DNA of 64,000 nucleotides from assembly GCA_036946415.1 (NCBI GenBank), contig JAQIJD010000003.1:1-64000 (forward strand), in the 5' to 3' direction. The stretch's first letter is position 1. Every line of letters starts with the position of its first letter. This document shows, piece by piece, positions 28,044 through 36,581 of the stretch. The notes beneath the pieces were generated by a model that was given only the letters and a program-made list of their open reading frames with translations, was not told the DNA's origin and did no database searches. Source of the stretch: Sphingomonas_Q fennica_A (GTDB lineage Bacteria > Pseudomonadota > Alphaproteobacteria > Sphingomonadales > Sphingomonadaceae). The translations under genes and the position numbers were made by a program.

Positions 28044-28056
28044 GGACAGTTTGTCC
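28044..28056. promoter_or_regulatory. Short palindrome between cyoA and the divergent MFS gene
   Basis: GGACA-GTT-TGTCC is a 5-bp inverted repeat with a 3-bp centre in the 106 bp region between the cyoA start (28006) and the MFS start (28113). A divergent control region must lie here. The palindrome is short enough to be chance, and I cannot match it to a known box. No convincing -35/-10 pair was identified. Confidence 0.25.
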
Positions 28057-28112
28057 CATCGTGCGCGCCGCCGGGTTATGGCATGAGGGCGGCGAAGGAA
28101 GGGTTCGATCGC

Positions 28113-29438
28113 ATGGCCAGCACCACCGGCAACAACAGCTTCGAGCGCGACACCCGCCGCCTGCATGCGGACGAGGAACTGGCGCATGGCGAGATCGCGA
28201 TCGGCGTGGTGATCGGCCGCACGTCCGAATTCTTCGATTTCTTCGTCTATGCGATCGCTTCGGTGCTGGTGTTCCCGCAGATCGTGTTCTCCAACGTCGA
28301 TCGGCTGACGGGGACGCTCTATTCCTTCGCGATCTTCGCGCTCGCCTTCGTCGTGCGGCCGATCGGAACGTGGATCTTCGTGGAGGTGGACCGCGCCTAC
28401 GGGCGGACGGTGAAGCTGACGATCGCGCTGTTCCTGCTCGGCACCAGCACGGTCGCGATGGGCTTCCTGCCCTCCTATCGCGACGTCGGCCACTGGTCGG
28501 CCGTCATCCTCGCGGCGCTGCGGATCGGGCAGGGGCTGGCGCTGGCGGGGGCGTGGGACGGGCTCGCCTCGCTGCTCGCGCTCAACGTGCCGGAGAACCG
28601 GCGCGGCTGGTATGCGATGGTGCCGCAGCTCGGCGCGCCGCTCGGCCTGCTGGTGGCGAGCGGGCTGTTCGCCTTCTTCTCGGCGACGCTGCCGCCGCAG
28701 GATTTCTACGGCTGGGGCTGGCGCTATCCCTTCTTCGTCGCCTTCGCGATCAACGTCGTGGCGCTGTTCGCGCGGCTGCGGCTGGTGGCGACGCCGCATT
28801 TCGTGAACCTGTTCGAATCGCGTGCGCTGCAACCCACATCGGTGCCGGAGACGGTGCGCGCCTCTGGCCGGACGATCGTGCTGGGCGCCTTCGCCCCGCT
28901 CGCCTCCTTCGCGCTGTTCCACATGGTGACGGTGTTCCCCCTTTCGTGGATCGTGCTGTTCACGGACGAGACGCCGGGCCGCTTCCTGAGCTTCGAGATG
29001 GCGGGCGCGGTGATCGGCGCGCTCGCCATGCTCGTCTCGGGCAAGATGGCGGATCGCTACGGGCGGCGGCGCTCGCTGGGGGTGTTCGCGGTGCTGATCG
29101 CGCTCTTCTCGGTGGCGGCGCCGCTGCTGCTGGCCGGCGGGCAGACCGGCGAACTGCTGTTCCTGGGGCTGGGGTTCGTGCTGCTCGGCCTGTCGCTGGC
29201 GCAATCCTCGGGCGCGGTCGCTTCCAGCCTCGACAACAGTCTGCGGTATACGGGATCGGCGCTCACTTCCGACCTCGCCTGGATGTTCGGCGCCGGCTTC
29301 GCGCCGCTGGCGGCGCTGCTGCTGTCGGCGAACTTCGGCCTCGCCTCGAGCGGGGTCTATCTGCTGTCGGGGGCGGTGTGCACGCTGGTGGCGCTGCGGC
29401 TGAACAAGCAATTGGGGCAGCGGCCTTCGCATCGCTGA
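28113..29438 (+). CDS. MHS-type MFS transporter
   Basis: This 441 aa inner-membrane transporter is of the major facilitator superfamily. EFFDFFVYAIASVLVFPQIV and RPIGTWIFVEVDRAYGR resemble the metabolite:H+ symporter group (KgtP/ProP-like). The second cytoplasmic loop has GKMADRYGRRRSL. About 12 helices are visible. The start chosen is ATG 28113 because AAGGAAGGG lies ~9 bp upstream; an in-frame ATG at 28083 has no good site. The substrate is unknown, perhaps an organic acid. It is divergent from the cyo cluster. Confidence 0.88.
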   Translation: MASTTGNNSFERDTRRLHADEELAHGEIAIGVVIGRTSEFFDFFVYAIASVLVFPQIVFSNVDRLTGTLYSFAIFALAFVVRPIGTWIFVEVDRAYGRTVKLTIALFLLGTSTVAMGFLPSYRDVGHWSAVILAALRIGQGLALAGAWDGLASLLALNVPENRRGWYAMVPQLGAPLGLLVASGLFAFFSATLPPQDFYGWGWRYPFFVAFAINVVALFARLRLVATPHFVNLFESRALQPTSVPETVRASGRTIVLGAFAPLASFALFHMVTVFPLSWIVLFTDETPGRFLSFEMAGAVIGALAMLVSGKMADRYGRRRSLGVFAVLIALFSVAAPLLLAGGQTGELLFLGLGFVLLGLSLAQSSGAVASSLDNSLRYTGSALTSDLAWMFGAGFAPLAALLLSANFGLASSGVYLLSGAVCTLVALRLNKQLGQRPSHR

Positions 29439-29446
29439 GCTGATTT

Positions 29447-29586
29447 TCACGCGGAGGCGCGGAGACGCGGAGGCGGTTACGCGCGCGGGTAGCGCGCCTT
29501 TCAAAACGCCAATGCTGATCCCATAGCGCCTGCGGCGCGTCGATTGCCGCCCCTCCGCGTCTCCGCGCCTCCGCGCCTCCGCGTGA
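29447..29586. repeat. Large GC-rich inverted repeat after the MFS gene
   Basis: A 24-bp perfect inverted repeat has arms 29450-29473 and 29552-29575, built from CGCGGAG-type units. The right arm has one extra CCTCCGCG unit, so the outer TCACGCGG/CCGCGTGA ends also match in a shifted register. Smaller palindromes lie in between (GCGCGCGGGTAGCGCGC and GCGCCTGCGGCGC). It lies between convergent genes, so it may be a dispersed extragenic palindrome that also ends transcription. The region contains no gene. Confidence 0.7.
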
Positions 29587-29600
29587 GGCTCGCTACGCTC

Positions 29601-29984
29601 TCAGCCTTTGGTCGCCGGCGGTCGCGGCATTTCGCGCAACGTGGCGGTAAGGGGGGCGAGGGCGTCTTCGGCCGTTGCCGCCAGCCGCGTTTCGAGCGTG
29701 CGGTAGGCGGCGAGGATCGCGCGGCCGTGGTCCGTCAGCCGCGCGCCGCGGACGGTGCCGCCGCCGGGGATCGTCTCGACCAGCCGCTCCGCCCAGCAGC
29801 GGTTCATGCTGTCGACCAGCAGCCACGTCCGCCGGTAGCTCATGCCCAGCGCGCGGCCGGCGGCGGAGATCGAGCCTTCGCGGTCGATCGCCTCGAGCAG
29901 ATCGGCCTTGCCGGGGCCGATCGCGGCTTCCTCCCCGCAGAACAGCTGCGCCTTCAGCTTGAGCGGGCCGATCCGCACGCTCAC
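29601..29984 (-). CDS. ModE N-terminal-like winged helix-turn-helix regulator
   Basis: This 127 aa protein is a single winged-helix domain. ADLLEAIDREGSISAAGRAL followed by GMSYRRTWLLVDSMN matches the DNA-binding half of ModE. RGARLTDHGRAILAAYRTLE is the usual ModE/LysR-like wing and exit helix. The molybdate-binding TOBE half is missing, so it is unlikely to sense molybdate in the classical way. It starts at GTG 29984, which overlaps the ligD stop as GTGA, so it should be co-expressed with the end-joining genes. Its targets are unknown. Confidence 0.87.
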   Translation of the reverse strand: MSVRIGPLKLKAQLFCGEEAAIGPGKADLLEAIDREGSISAAGRALGMSYRRTWLLVDSMNRCWAERLVETIPGGGTVRGARLTDHGRAILAAYRTLETRLAATAEDALAPLTATLREMPRPPATKG

Positions 29985-32446
29985 AGATCGGGCAGCGGCT
30001 GCGGCGGCCCGCCCCAGCCGGCGAGCGCGGGCGAGGCGGCGCGTTCCAGCAGCAGCGCGGCATCGGCGATCGAGAAGCGCGCGGCGCTATCCGTTTCGCC
30101 AAGCTCGTCCCAGGTGATCGGCGCGGCGACGGGGGCGCCGGGCCGGGCGCGCACCACATAGGGCAGGACGGCGGTCGCCCCGCGCTGGTTGCGCAGCCAA
30201 TCGAGGAAGATGCGGCCGCGCCGCTCCGTCTTCTTCATGTTGGCGGTAAAGCGATCGGGATGCGCTTCGGCAAGGGCGAGCGCGAAGCGGCGCGCGAAAT
30301 CCTTGACCGCGGGCCATTCGGCGGTGGCGTCGAGCGGCACGACGACGTGGACGCCCTTGCCGCCCGAGAGGAGGGGGAAGGACGCGAGGCCCATCTCGCC
30401 CAGCACGTCGCGCAGCTGGAGCGCGGCGGTGCGGACGGCATCGAAGCCCAGCCCCTCGTCGGGATCGAGATCGAACACCATGCGGTCGGGCCGCTCGACC
30501 GCCGACGCGCGCGATCCCCAGCCGTGGAACTCGATCGCGCCCATCTGCACGCAGGTGAGGAGGCCGCGCACGTCGTGCACCGCCAGATAGGGTTCGTCGT
30601 CGCCGTCCTTGCCGCGGATCGGCACCTGCCGCACCGCATCGCCGAAGCTGCCGGCATCGTGCTTCTGGAAGAAGCATTGCTTGGCGCGCCCTTGCGGGCA
30701 GCGGACGAGGCTGACCGGACGATCGGCGAGGCCGGCGAGCAAAGGTTCCGCGACCGCCTCGTAATAATCGGCGAGTTGGCCCTTGGTGATGCCCGATTCG
30801 GGGAAGATCACCCGATCCGGGTGGCTGATCTGCACCGCGCGCGCCGGCGGGGCGGGGGCCGCTTCCTCGCGGTGGACCTGCCGGGCGGGCTTGTCCTCGC
30901 GCAGGCCGACGAAGCTGGCGTGGCGGAGGACGCCGTCGCCGGTGAATTCCGCGAAGGCGACCTCGGCGACGAGTTTCGGCTTCACCCATTGCGCGCCGCG
31001 GACGGCGGCGCGGGGCGCCTCGACCGGGGCGGTCTTGGCGGCGAGGGGGCGGAGCCGGTCGAGCAGGGCCTCGATCGCCTCCGCGCCGAAGCCGGTGCCG
31101 ACCTTGCCGGCGTAGCGCAGCGTGCAGTCCGCCTCGTAGAGGCCGAGCAGTAGCGAGCGGAAGCCGCGGCCGCGTGTCGAGGGCAGCCAGCCGACGATCA
31201 CGAACTCCTGCCGGCGCAGGCATTTGATCTTGAGCCAGGCGGGCGAGCGGCGGCCGCGATAGGGGGCGTCGGCGCGCTTGGAGACGATGCCCTCCATCCC
31301 CTCCGCACACAGGCCGGCGAACAGTTTCTCACCATTGCCCTCGACATGCTCCGCCAGCGCGATCGGTGCCGGCGGATCGGCGAGGAGCGCGGCGAGGCGG
31401 GCCTTGCGATCGCGGTTGGACAGGCCGGTCAGATCCTCGCCACCCTCCTCCAGCAGATCGAAGGCGAAGAAGGCGAGGGAAGCGCCGCCGCCGTCCTTAA
31501 GGGCGGCCTGAAGCGCCGAGAAGCTCGGCCGGCCCTGCGGATCGAGCGCCACCACCTCGCCGTCGATCAGCGCGGGGCCGGGCAGGGTGGCGGCGGCATC
31601 GGCGATGGCGGCGAAGCGATCCGTCCAGTCGAGCCCGGTGCGCGTATAGGCGACCGCGCGCCCGCCGCCGGTGGCGAGCAGGATGCGATAGCCGTCATAT
31701 TTGACCTCGTGCAGCCAGCCGGGGCCGTCGGGGACGTGATCGACCAAAGTGGCGAGCTGGGGCGCACGAAAGGCTGGCGGCGCACCCCTGGCGGCGCGCT
31801 TGAGCTTGCGCTTCGGTTTCGGCTTTGCGGCGGGCTTCGCCGCCTTGTGCGGGGCGGCGCCCTCGGCGATCTCCACCATCGTCCGGCCGGTGGCGACGCT
31901 GGTGAGCGCGCGATCGACCAGATCGCCCGAGGCGCCGGCATGGTCGTCCGCAACCTTGCGCAGCAGCCAGTTCGTGCGCTTCTCCTTCCCCCTGGGCTTC
32001 AGGCGGACGAGCAGCCATTCGCCCTTCATCCGCTCGCCCTCCAGCGTGAAGTGGAGGTGGCCCTCCTTCAGCGTCTTCGCCGGATCCTTGCCGGGCACGG
32101 GCATCCACGTGCCGCGGTCCCACAACATCACCGTGCCGCCGCCATATTCGCCCTTGGGGATCGTACCCTCGAACGTGGCGTAGGACAGGGGATGATCCTC
32201 CGTCTCCACCGCAAGGCGCTTGTCGGCCGGATCGGGGCTGGGGCCGCGGGTGACGGCCCAGCTTTTGAGGACGCCATCCAGCTCCAGCCGGAAATCCCAG
32301 TGCAGGCGCGTGGCATCGTGCTTCTGCACCATGAAGAGGTTGCCGCCGTCCGATCGGCCGGAGGCGCCGGCCGGCTCCGCGGTGCGGGCGAAATCGCGCT
32401 TGGCGTTATAGGCGTCGAGCGGGCCGGGGGGCTTGGCGCGCGGCAT
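29981..32446 (-). CDS. ligD: ATP-dependent DNA ligase D
   Basis: This 821 aa multifunctional enzyme of bacterial non-homologous end joining has domain order PE-LIG-POL. The N-terminal phosphoesterase domain (~40-170) has KHDATRLHWDFRLELDG and PKGEYGGGTV. A Lys-rich linker (KPAAKPKPKRKLKRA) follows. The ligase domain has catalytic K249 in EVKYDGYRIL. The C-terminal polymerase/primase domain has VFDLDPDEGLGFDAV with the metal-binding Asp pair and SGGKGVHVVVPL. This is the same order as Pseudomonas LigD. It lies 4 bp after ku, so the two form an operon. Confidence 0.96.
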   Translation of the reverse strand: MPRAKPPGPLDAYNAKRDFARTAEPAGASGRSDGGNLFMVQKHDATRLHWDFRLELDGVLKSWAVTRGPSPDPADKRLAVETEDHPLSYATFEGTIPKGEYGGGTVMLWDRGTWMPVPGKDPAKTLKEGHLHFTLEGERMKGEWLLVRLKPRGKEKRTNWLLRKVADDHAGASGDLVDRALTSVATGRTMVEIAEGAAPHKAAKPAAKPKPKRKLKRAARGAPPAFRAPQLATLVDHVPDGPGWLHEVKYDGYRILLATGGGRAVAYTRTGLDWTDRFAAIADAAATLPGPALIDGEVVALDPQGRPSFSALQAALKDGGGASLAFFAFDLLEEGGEDLTGLSNRDRKARLAALLADPPAPIALAEHVEGNGEKLFAGLCAEGMEGIVSKRADAPYRGRRSPAWLKIKCLRRQEFVIVGWLPSTRGRGFRSLLLGLYEADCTLRYAGKVGTGFGAEAIEALLDRLRPLAAKTAPVEAPRAAVRGAQWVKPKLVAEVAFAEFTGDGVLRHASFVGLREDKPARQVHREEAAPAPPARAVQISHPDRVIFPESGITKGQLADYYEAVAEPLLAGLADRPVSLVRCPQGRAKQCFFQKHDAGSFGDAVRQVPIRGKDGDDEPYLAVHDVRGLLTCVQMGAIEFHGWGSRASAVERPDRMVFDLDPDEGLGFDAVRTAALQLRDVLGEMGLASFPLLSGGKGVHVVVPLDATAEWPAVKDFARRFALALAEAHPDRFTANMKKTERRGRIFLDWLRNQRGATAVLPYVVRARPGAPVAAPITWDELGETDSAARFSIADAALLLERAASPALAGWGGPPQPLPDL

Positions 32447-32450
32447 CGGA

Positions 32451-33335
32451 TCAGGCGCGTTTGCGCGCGGGGGCCTTGGCGGCGGGCTTTTTCGCGGCCG
32501 GCTTGCGCGCGGCGGGCTTCTTGGCCGCCGGCGCCTTCGCGGCGGCGGCGCCGGGCTTCTCCAGCGATTTCTTGAGCGCCGCCATCAGATCGACGACGTT
32601 GCTGCCACGCGAGGCGGGGGCGGTCTCCTCCTCGGTCTCGACGGTCTTGCCCTTGCGCTTGCGTTCGATCAGCTGCTTCAGCGCATCGACATAGCGATCG
32701 TGGAACTTGGCGGCATCGAATTCGCCTTCCTTCTTGGCGATCAGGCTGGTGGCGAGATCGAGGAGGTCGGGCTCGGGCTTGCTGTCCGGAATGTCGCGGA
32801 AATAGCCCGAGGCGCGGTGGACCTCGTCGGCATAACGCAACGTCTCGAGCACGAGGCCGCGGCCGCAGGGTTTCAGGCTGACGACATATTCGCGGCCGCG
32901 CAGCGCCAGCTGGCCCATGCCGACCTTCTTCGCGCGCCGCAGCGCTTCCCGCAGCACGACGAACGCTTCCTCGGCGAGATCGTCGGCGGGGACGACGTAA
33001 TAAGGCTTGTCGTAATAGATGGGGTCGATCGCATCGTAATCGACGAACTGGGTGAGTTCGAGCGTCTTCTTCGACTCCAGCTTGACCGCGGCGATCTCGT
33101 CCTCGTCGAGCAGGACATATTTGCCCTTCTCGACCTCATAGCCCTTCAATATCTCCTCCGGATCGACCGGCCCGATGCCGGGCACGACCTTCTCATATTT
33201 GATGCGCTTGCCCGACGGTTCGTGAATCTGGTGGAAGGCGACCGAGGCACCGCTCTTGGTGGCGGAATAGATTTCGACCGGGATCGAGACGAGGGCGAGC
33301 CTGATCTGTCCCTGCCAATAGGCGCGCGCTGCCAT
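32451..33335 (-). CDS. ku: Non-homologous end-joining protein Ku
   Basis: This 294 aa protein binds DNA ends as a homodimer and recruits LigD. The N-terminus, MAARAYWQGQIRLALVSIPV, and HEPSGKRIKYEKVVPG are typical of bacterial Ku. The core barrel and dimer region run to ~residue 250. The last ~35 residues are an Ala/Lys/Pro-rich basic tail (KKPAARKPAAKKPAAKAPAR) of the kind known to aid DNA binding. It is the first gene of the ku-ligD-wHTH run, with 65 bp separating it from the tadG-like gene upstream on the same strand. Confidence 0.96.
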   Translation of the reverse strand: MAARAYWQGQIRLALVSIPVEIYSATKSGASVAFHQIHEPSGKRIKYEKVVPGIGPVDPEEILKGYEVEKGKYVLLDEDEIAAVKLESKKTLELTQFVDYDAIDPIYYDKPYYVVPADDLAEEAFVVLREALRRAKKVGMGQLALRGREYVVSLKPCGRGLVLETLRYADEVHRASGYFRDIPDSKPEPDLLDLATSLIAKKEGEFDAAKFHDRYVDALKQLIERKRKGKTVETEEETAPASRGSNVVDLMAALKKSLEKPGAAAAKAPAAKKPAARKPAAKKPAAKAPARKRA

Positions 33336-33400
33336 ATGCCGATCCCTCGTGCCAGCCGTTGCGAGGCCGAATCAACCGGTTATGCGCCGCCGGGTTCCGT

Positions 33401-35044
33401 TCAGCCGACCAGCGCCGGCACGCCGCAGCGCAGGCCGTTGACGCGCACGTCCGCCTGGCCGAGGTGGAGGCCGGCCAGCCCGGTGACGGTGGCGAGCGCC
33501 GCATCCAGCACCGGGGCGGCAAGCGACAGCGTGGTCCCGACTGCGGCACCCAGCCCGAGATCGGGCAGGCGCAGCGGGCCGACCGCGATGGCGAGCGACG
33601 TGCGCCGCGCGAGCGAGGCGGCGATGCCGCCGAACGGGCGGCCCGCCTCGATCGTCTTGACGGTGCCGGCGTCGATCTCGCCGCCGGTGAAGGGCACGGT
33701 CTGGGCTCCCGAGCCCGACAAGTCGATCCGAGCGCTGCCGAGGACCGAGACGAGCGGCAGCGCGACCAGCGCGGCGGGGTTCTCCGCCAGCGCGCGGCCA
33801 TGATCCTCGAAATCGCGACCGTCCGGCACGTCGGCGATGGCGACGTGGCCGATCGCGGGCGTCACCGAGAGCGAGACGGCGCGTGCGCCGGCCCCGCACG
33901 ACAGGCTGGACAGGCGCGCCTCGGCCCGGCCGAGTTCGACGAACAGCGGCACCCGCAGTTGGGCGACGCCCAGCGTGCGCAGCGACGGTTCGGCGCCCAC
34001 CGCCATGTCCAGCAGCATGCGGACCTGGCCGGTGCGGACGACGACCTCGCCATTTTCGACGAGCGCGATCCAGGGACTGGCCGTCGCATGCTGGCCGATC
34101 GACAGGCGGAGGCTGGCGCGGGCGAGGCCCGGAAGCAGGGTTCCGAGATCGACGCGCACCTGCCGCCCGCCACCGGCCAGCGCCAGCAGCGCCTGCGTGA
34201 AGGCGAAGGTGTTGACGCGGATCGCGGTGCCGGTCGCGGCGTGATCCTGCCGGCCGAGCGGCCCCAGCGACAGCAAAGGGCTGAGCGGCGTGGTGGGGAG
34301 GGCGGCGGTCGCCGGGGCGAGGCGACGGAGGGCGGCGGCCGCGCCGGCATCCCCCCGCGCCTCCAGCGCAGCGGCGGCCGCGGCCAGCGCCTGCGGCACC
34401 GTCGCACGCGTCGCCAGCACCTGATCGAAGGTGGCGGCGCCGAGCGCCAATTGCGTGCGGAGGGCGCCGGTGAAGGCGAGCAGATCGAGATCGGCGGTGA
34501 CCAGCGCATCGCTGTCGGCCGCGGTCAACCGCACCTCGCTGCCCGCGAGGCCGGAGAGCAGGGCGTTGGCGACGCCGCCATCCAGCGCCGCCAGCCGCGC
34601 GCCCAGCGAGAAAGCGGCCAAATCGGTGCGCGCGGCGGTCGCACGGCGGACGATACGGACTTCGTTGCGCCCGAATACGCGGCTGAAATAGAGCGGTGTC
34701 GCGGCCTCGACCGTAACCCGCACCGCATTGGGCCGGCTATCCGCCTGGAAGCGATCGCCGGCGGCCGCTTCCGGCCGCCAGCGGCCGAGATCGACGGAGG
34801 CGGTCGCGCGGTCGGCAAGGCCGTTGTCGCCGATCACCTCCGCGGCGGCGGCACTTGGCCGGGAAAGATCGACGACCGCGGCCATCGCGGCGGCGTCGGC
34901 CACGCCCTGCACGCGGCGGTTGGCGAGGAACACTGAGCCCAGATCGACCGCGAACGCGAGCGACCCGAGCATGAACAGGAGCGAGGCGGCAGCGAGGATC
35001 GTCACCGATCCGCGCCGGTCCCCCGCCAGCCGGCCGAGCCTCAC
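33401..35044 (-). CDS. TadG-like pilus assembly protein
   Basis: This 547 aa protein starts at GTG 35044. The N-terminus DRRGSVTILAAASLLFMLGS, then LAFAVDLGSVFLANRRVQGVADAAAMAA, is the TadG-like N-terminal domain with one membrane helix. The remainder is a large extracytoplasmic Ala/Leu/Gly-rich region with few Cys. TadG-type proteins belong to Flp/tad pilus systems, but no other tad gene except the adjacent tadE-like gene is present. It overlaps that gene by 4 bp (GTGA). The function in isolation is unclear; an orphan minor pseudopilin pair is possible. Confidence 0.85.
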   Translation of the reverse strand: MRLGRLAGDRRGSVTILAAASLLFMLGSLAFAVDLGSVFLANRRVQGVADAAAMAAVVDLSRPSAAAAEVIGDNGLADRATASVDLGRWRPEAAAGDRFQADSRPNAVRVTVEAATPLYFSRVFGRNEVRIVRRATAARTDLAAFSLGARLAALDGGVANALLSGLAGSEVRLTAADSDALVTADLDLLAFTGALRTQLALGAATFDQVLATRATVPQALAAAAAALEARGDAGAAAALRRLAPATAALPTTPLSPLLSLGPLGRQDHAATGTAIRVNTFAFTQALLALAGGGRQVRVDLGTLLPGLARASLRLSIGQHATASPWIALVENGEVVVRTGQVRMLLDMAVGAEPSLRTLGVAQLRVPLFVELGRAEARLSSLSCGAGARAVSLSVTPAIGHVAIADVPDGRDFEDHGRALAENPAALVALPLVSVLGSARIDLSGSGAQTVPFTGGEIDAGTVKTIEAGRPFGGIAASLARRTSLAIAVGPLRLPDLGLGAAVGTTLSLAAPVLDAALATVTGLAGLHLGQADVRVNGLRCGVPALVG

Positions 35045-35451
35045 AGGCCGGCGAGACGGATCACCGCGCGGCGATGGATGACGGTGCTCGGCAGGGGGAT
35101 GAGGCCCGCCCCCATCATCATGTCGCGCGATCCATCGTAGCGCAGGTCGAGCGTGAGGGTGGTGCCGGTGTCGGCGACGGTCCGCGCGACGTCCGATGCG
35201 GCGAGGCCGATCAGCTGCGGGATCTGCGCGTCGAGCGCCTCGTCCACGAAACGCCGCCGCTCGGCCTGGGAGACGCCGGCGATGGCGGCTCGCGCCGCGC
35301 CCGCCGCCACCTCTTGCAAGGCGTTCGCGCGCCAGAAATAGATGCCGTAGGAAAGGACGCCGGCCATCAGCATCGACATGAACGGCAGGACCAGCGCGAA
35401 TTCGATGACGGCGGTGCCGCGCTCAGCGACGAGGAGGGGACGGGTGCGCAT
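35041..35451 (-). CDS. TadE-like minor pilin
   Basis: This 136 aa protein begins MRTRPLLVAERGTAVIEFAL, the TadE signature: a processed G/A-T-A-V-E-F start followed by a hydrophobic helix (LVLPFMSMLMAGVLSYGIYF). The rest is a small extracytoplasmic domain with LQEVAAGAARAAIAG. A perfect 18-bp palindrome (35465-35482) lies just upstream of the ATG. The start at 35451 is chosen because the TadE motif then sits at the N-terminus. Its partner tadG overlaps the 3' end. Confidence 0.85.
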   Translation of the reverse strand: MRTRPLLVAERGTAVIEFALVLPFMSMLMAGVLSYGIYFWRANALQEVAAGAARAAIAGVSQAERRRFVDEALDAQIPQLIGLAASDVARTVADTGTTLTLDLRYDGSRDMMMGAGLIPLPSTVIHRRAVIRLAGL

Positions 35452-35464
35452 GAATCTCGGCCTG

Positions 35465-35482
35465 TGGTCAATCACTTGACCA
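35465..35482. promoter_or_regulatory. Perfect palindrome upstream of tadE (candidate operator)
   Basis: TGGTCAA-TCAC-TTGACCA has 7-bp arms and a 4-bp spacer. It ends 13 bp before the tadE start codon on the minus strand. The size and position suit a repressor site, or an RNA hairpin at the 5' end of the message. I cannot link it to a particular regulator. Confidence 0.5.
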
Positions 35483-35550
35483 TAGGCACGACCGGCTAAC
35501 CGCCTGCCAATCCACAGAATGCGGATATTACGCATTATGGGGACGGCGAT

Positions 35551-35572
35551 GTTCGTTATTGGCGAACGTTCG
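35551..35572. promoter_or_regulatory. Repeated GTTCG/CGAAC half-sites in the tadE-PAS intergenic region
   Basis: GTTCG (35551-35555) and CGAAC (35563-35567) form an inverted pair with a 7-bp spacer. CGAACGTTCG (35563-35572) is a 10-bp perfect palindrome. These lie about 100 bp upstream of the YefM-PAS gene and a similar distance from tadE. They are possible operator sites in a divergent control region. Antitoxin-like N-domains often autoregulate through palindromes, but the link is inferred. Confidence 0.35.
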
Positions 35573-35672
35573 TCGAAAAACCAGCCATCTAGACCCAATT
35601 TGGTGCGGTTTCCGCTGTAACTCCCGCAACTTGCCGTATTGTACCGGTCGGACGAGAAAGGAGAGTCGCGTC

Positions 35673-36581
35673 GTGAACATGGAGCCGTTGCGCACGAGCG
35701 TGACATCGGCGGAGTTTGTCCGGCATTTCGGGGCATGGCAGGACCGCGCGGCGACGCGCCCGATCTATGTCACGCATCATGGACGGGAACGGCTGGTGAT
35801 GCTGTCCGTCCCCAATTACGACCAGTTGCTGGAGCGGATCGCCGCGGCCGATCGCCACGCCTCGCGCGCCGATGCGGTACGGCTGGGTGCGGTGCTGGAG
35901 CGGATCCCGCAGGGCTTCCTCGCGGTCGACCGCGCGATGACCGTGACCGAGATCAACCCGGCCGCCTGCTCCTACCTGCGCGTCTCACGCGAACAGGCGG
36001 TCGGCGCGCCGATCACCGATCCGTTCCCGATGCTGCCGCGCACCTTGCTGTTCGCCTATCTGATGCGGGCCGTGCAGTCCGGCGAGGTAGGGTCGTTCGA
36101 CCAGTCGTCCGTCGCCTTCGAGGGGCGCTGGCTGCGGATGGAGACGATGCCCTATCTGGACGGCGCCGCGTGCCTGTTCCGCGACATCACCGAGGAACGC
36201 GACCAGCGCCAGCGCGCCGAGGCGGAAACGGCGGTGGCGGAGGCGATGGCGGCGCACGGGCTGGTCGGCCGCGCCCGGCTTTCGACGCGGGGCACGTTCA
36301 TGGAGATAGACCGGCCGCTGGCGGCGATGGCGGGGTTCGAGCCGGAGGCGCTGGCGCGGGCGCGCTTCACCGATATCCTGCCGCTGTCACGCCGGGTGCA
36401 GGCGGCGCAGGAGATCGAGCAGGTGCTTTCAGGCGGGCCGCCCAACTGCTTCCGGACCGCGCTGATGGTCAACCGTGGCGGCGAGCGGCCGGTGCGGGTG
36501 GCGATCGCCGAACTGCGTTCCGAACATGGCAGCGACGGCGCGGTGATGGTGGTGACGCCGGAGCGGATGGACGAGGAATAG
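35673..36581 (+). CDS. YefM/Phd-like N-domain fused to PAS domains
   Basis: This 302 aa protein starts at GTG 35673, which follows AAAGGAG by 9 bp; an ATG lies two codons later. Residues ~9-56 (TSAEFVRHFGAWQDRAATRP, IYVTHHGRERLVMLS) resemble the DNA-binding half of YefM/Phd antitoxins. Residues ~70-175 are a PAS fold (GAVLERIPQGFLAVDRAMTV ... CLFRDITEER). A short coiled linker and a second PAS-like domain (~195-295) follow. There is no kinase or output domain after the PAS part, so the N-domain is the likely output: a ligand- or light-responsive DNA binder. No toxin gene is adjacent. The domain calls are moderate; the role is inferred. Confidence 0.8.
   Translation: MNMEPLRTSVTSAEFVRHFGAWQDRAATRPIYVTHHGRERLVMLSVPNYDQLLERIAAADRHASRADAVRLGAVLERIPQGFLAVDRAMTVTEINPAACSYLRVSREQAVGAPITDPFPMLPRTLLFAYLMRAVQSGEVGSFDQSSVAFEGRWLRMETMPYLDGAACLFRDITEERDQRQRAEAETAVAEAMAAHGLVGRARLSTRGTFMEIDRPLAAMAGFEPEALARARFTDILPLSRRVQAAQEIEQVLSGGPPNCFRTALMVNRGGERPVRVAIAELRSEHGSDGAVMVVTPERMDEE

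Noticed and set aside
24795..29504. A 1569-codon open frame across cyoB, cyoA and the MFS gene
   Set aside because: Only 24795-26792 has cyoB sequence. The rest is Arg/His/Pro-rich antisense or out-of-frame reading of real genes, caused by high GC.
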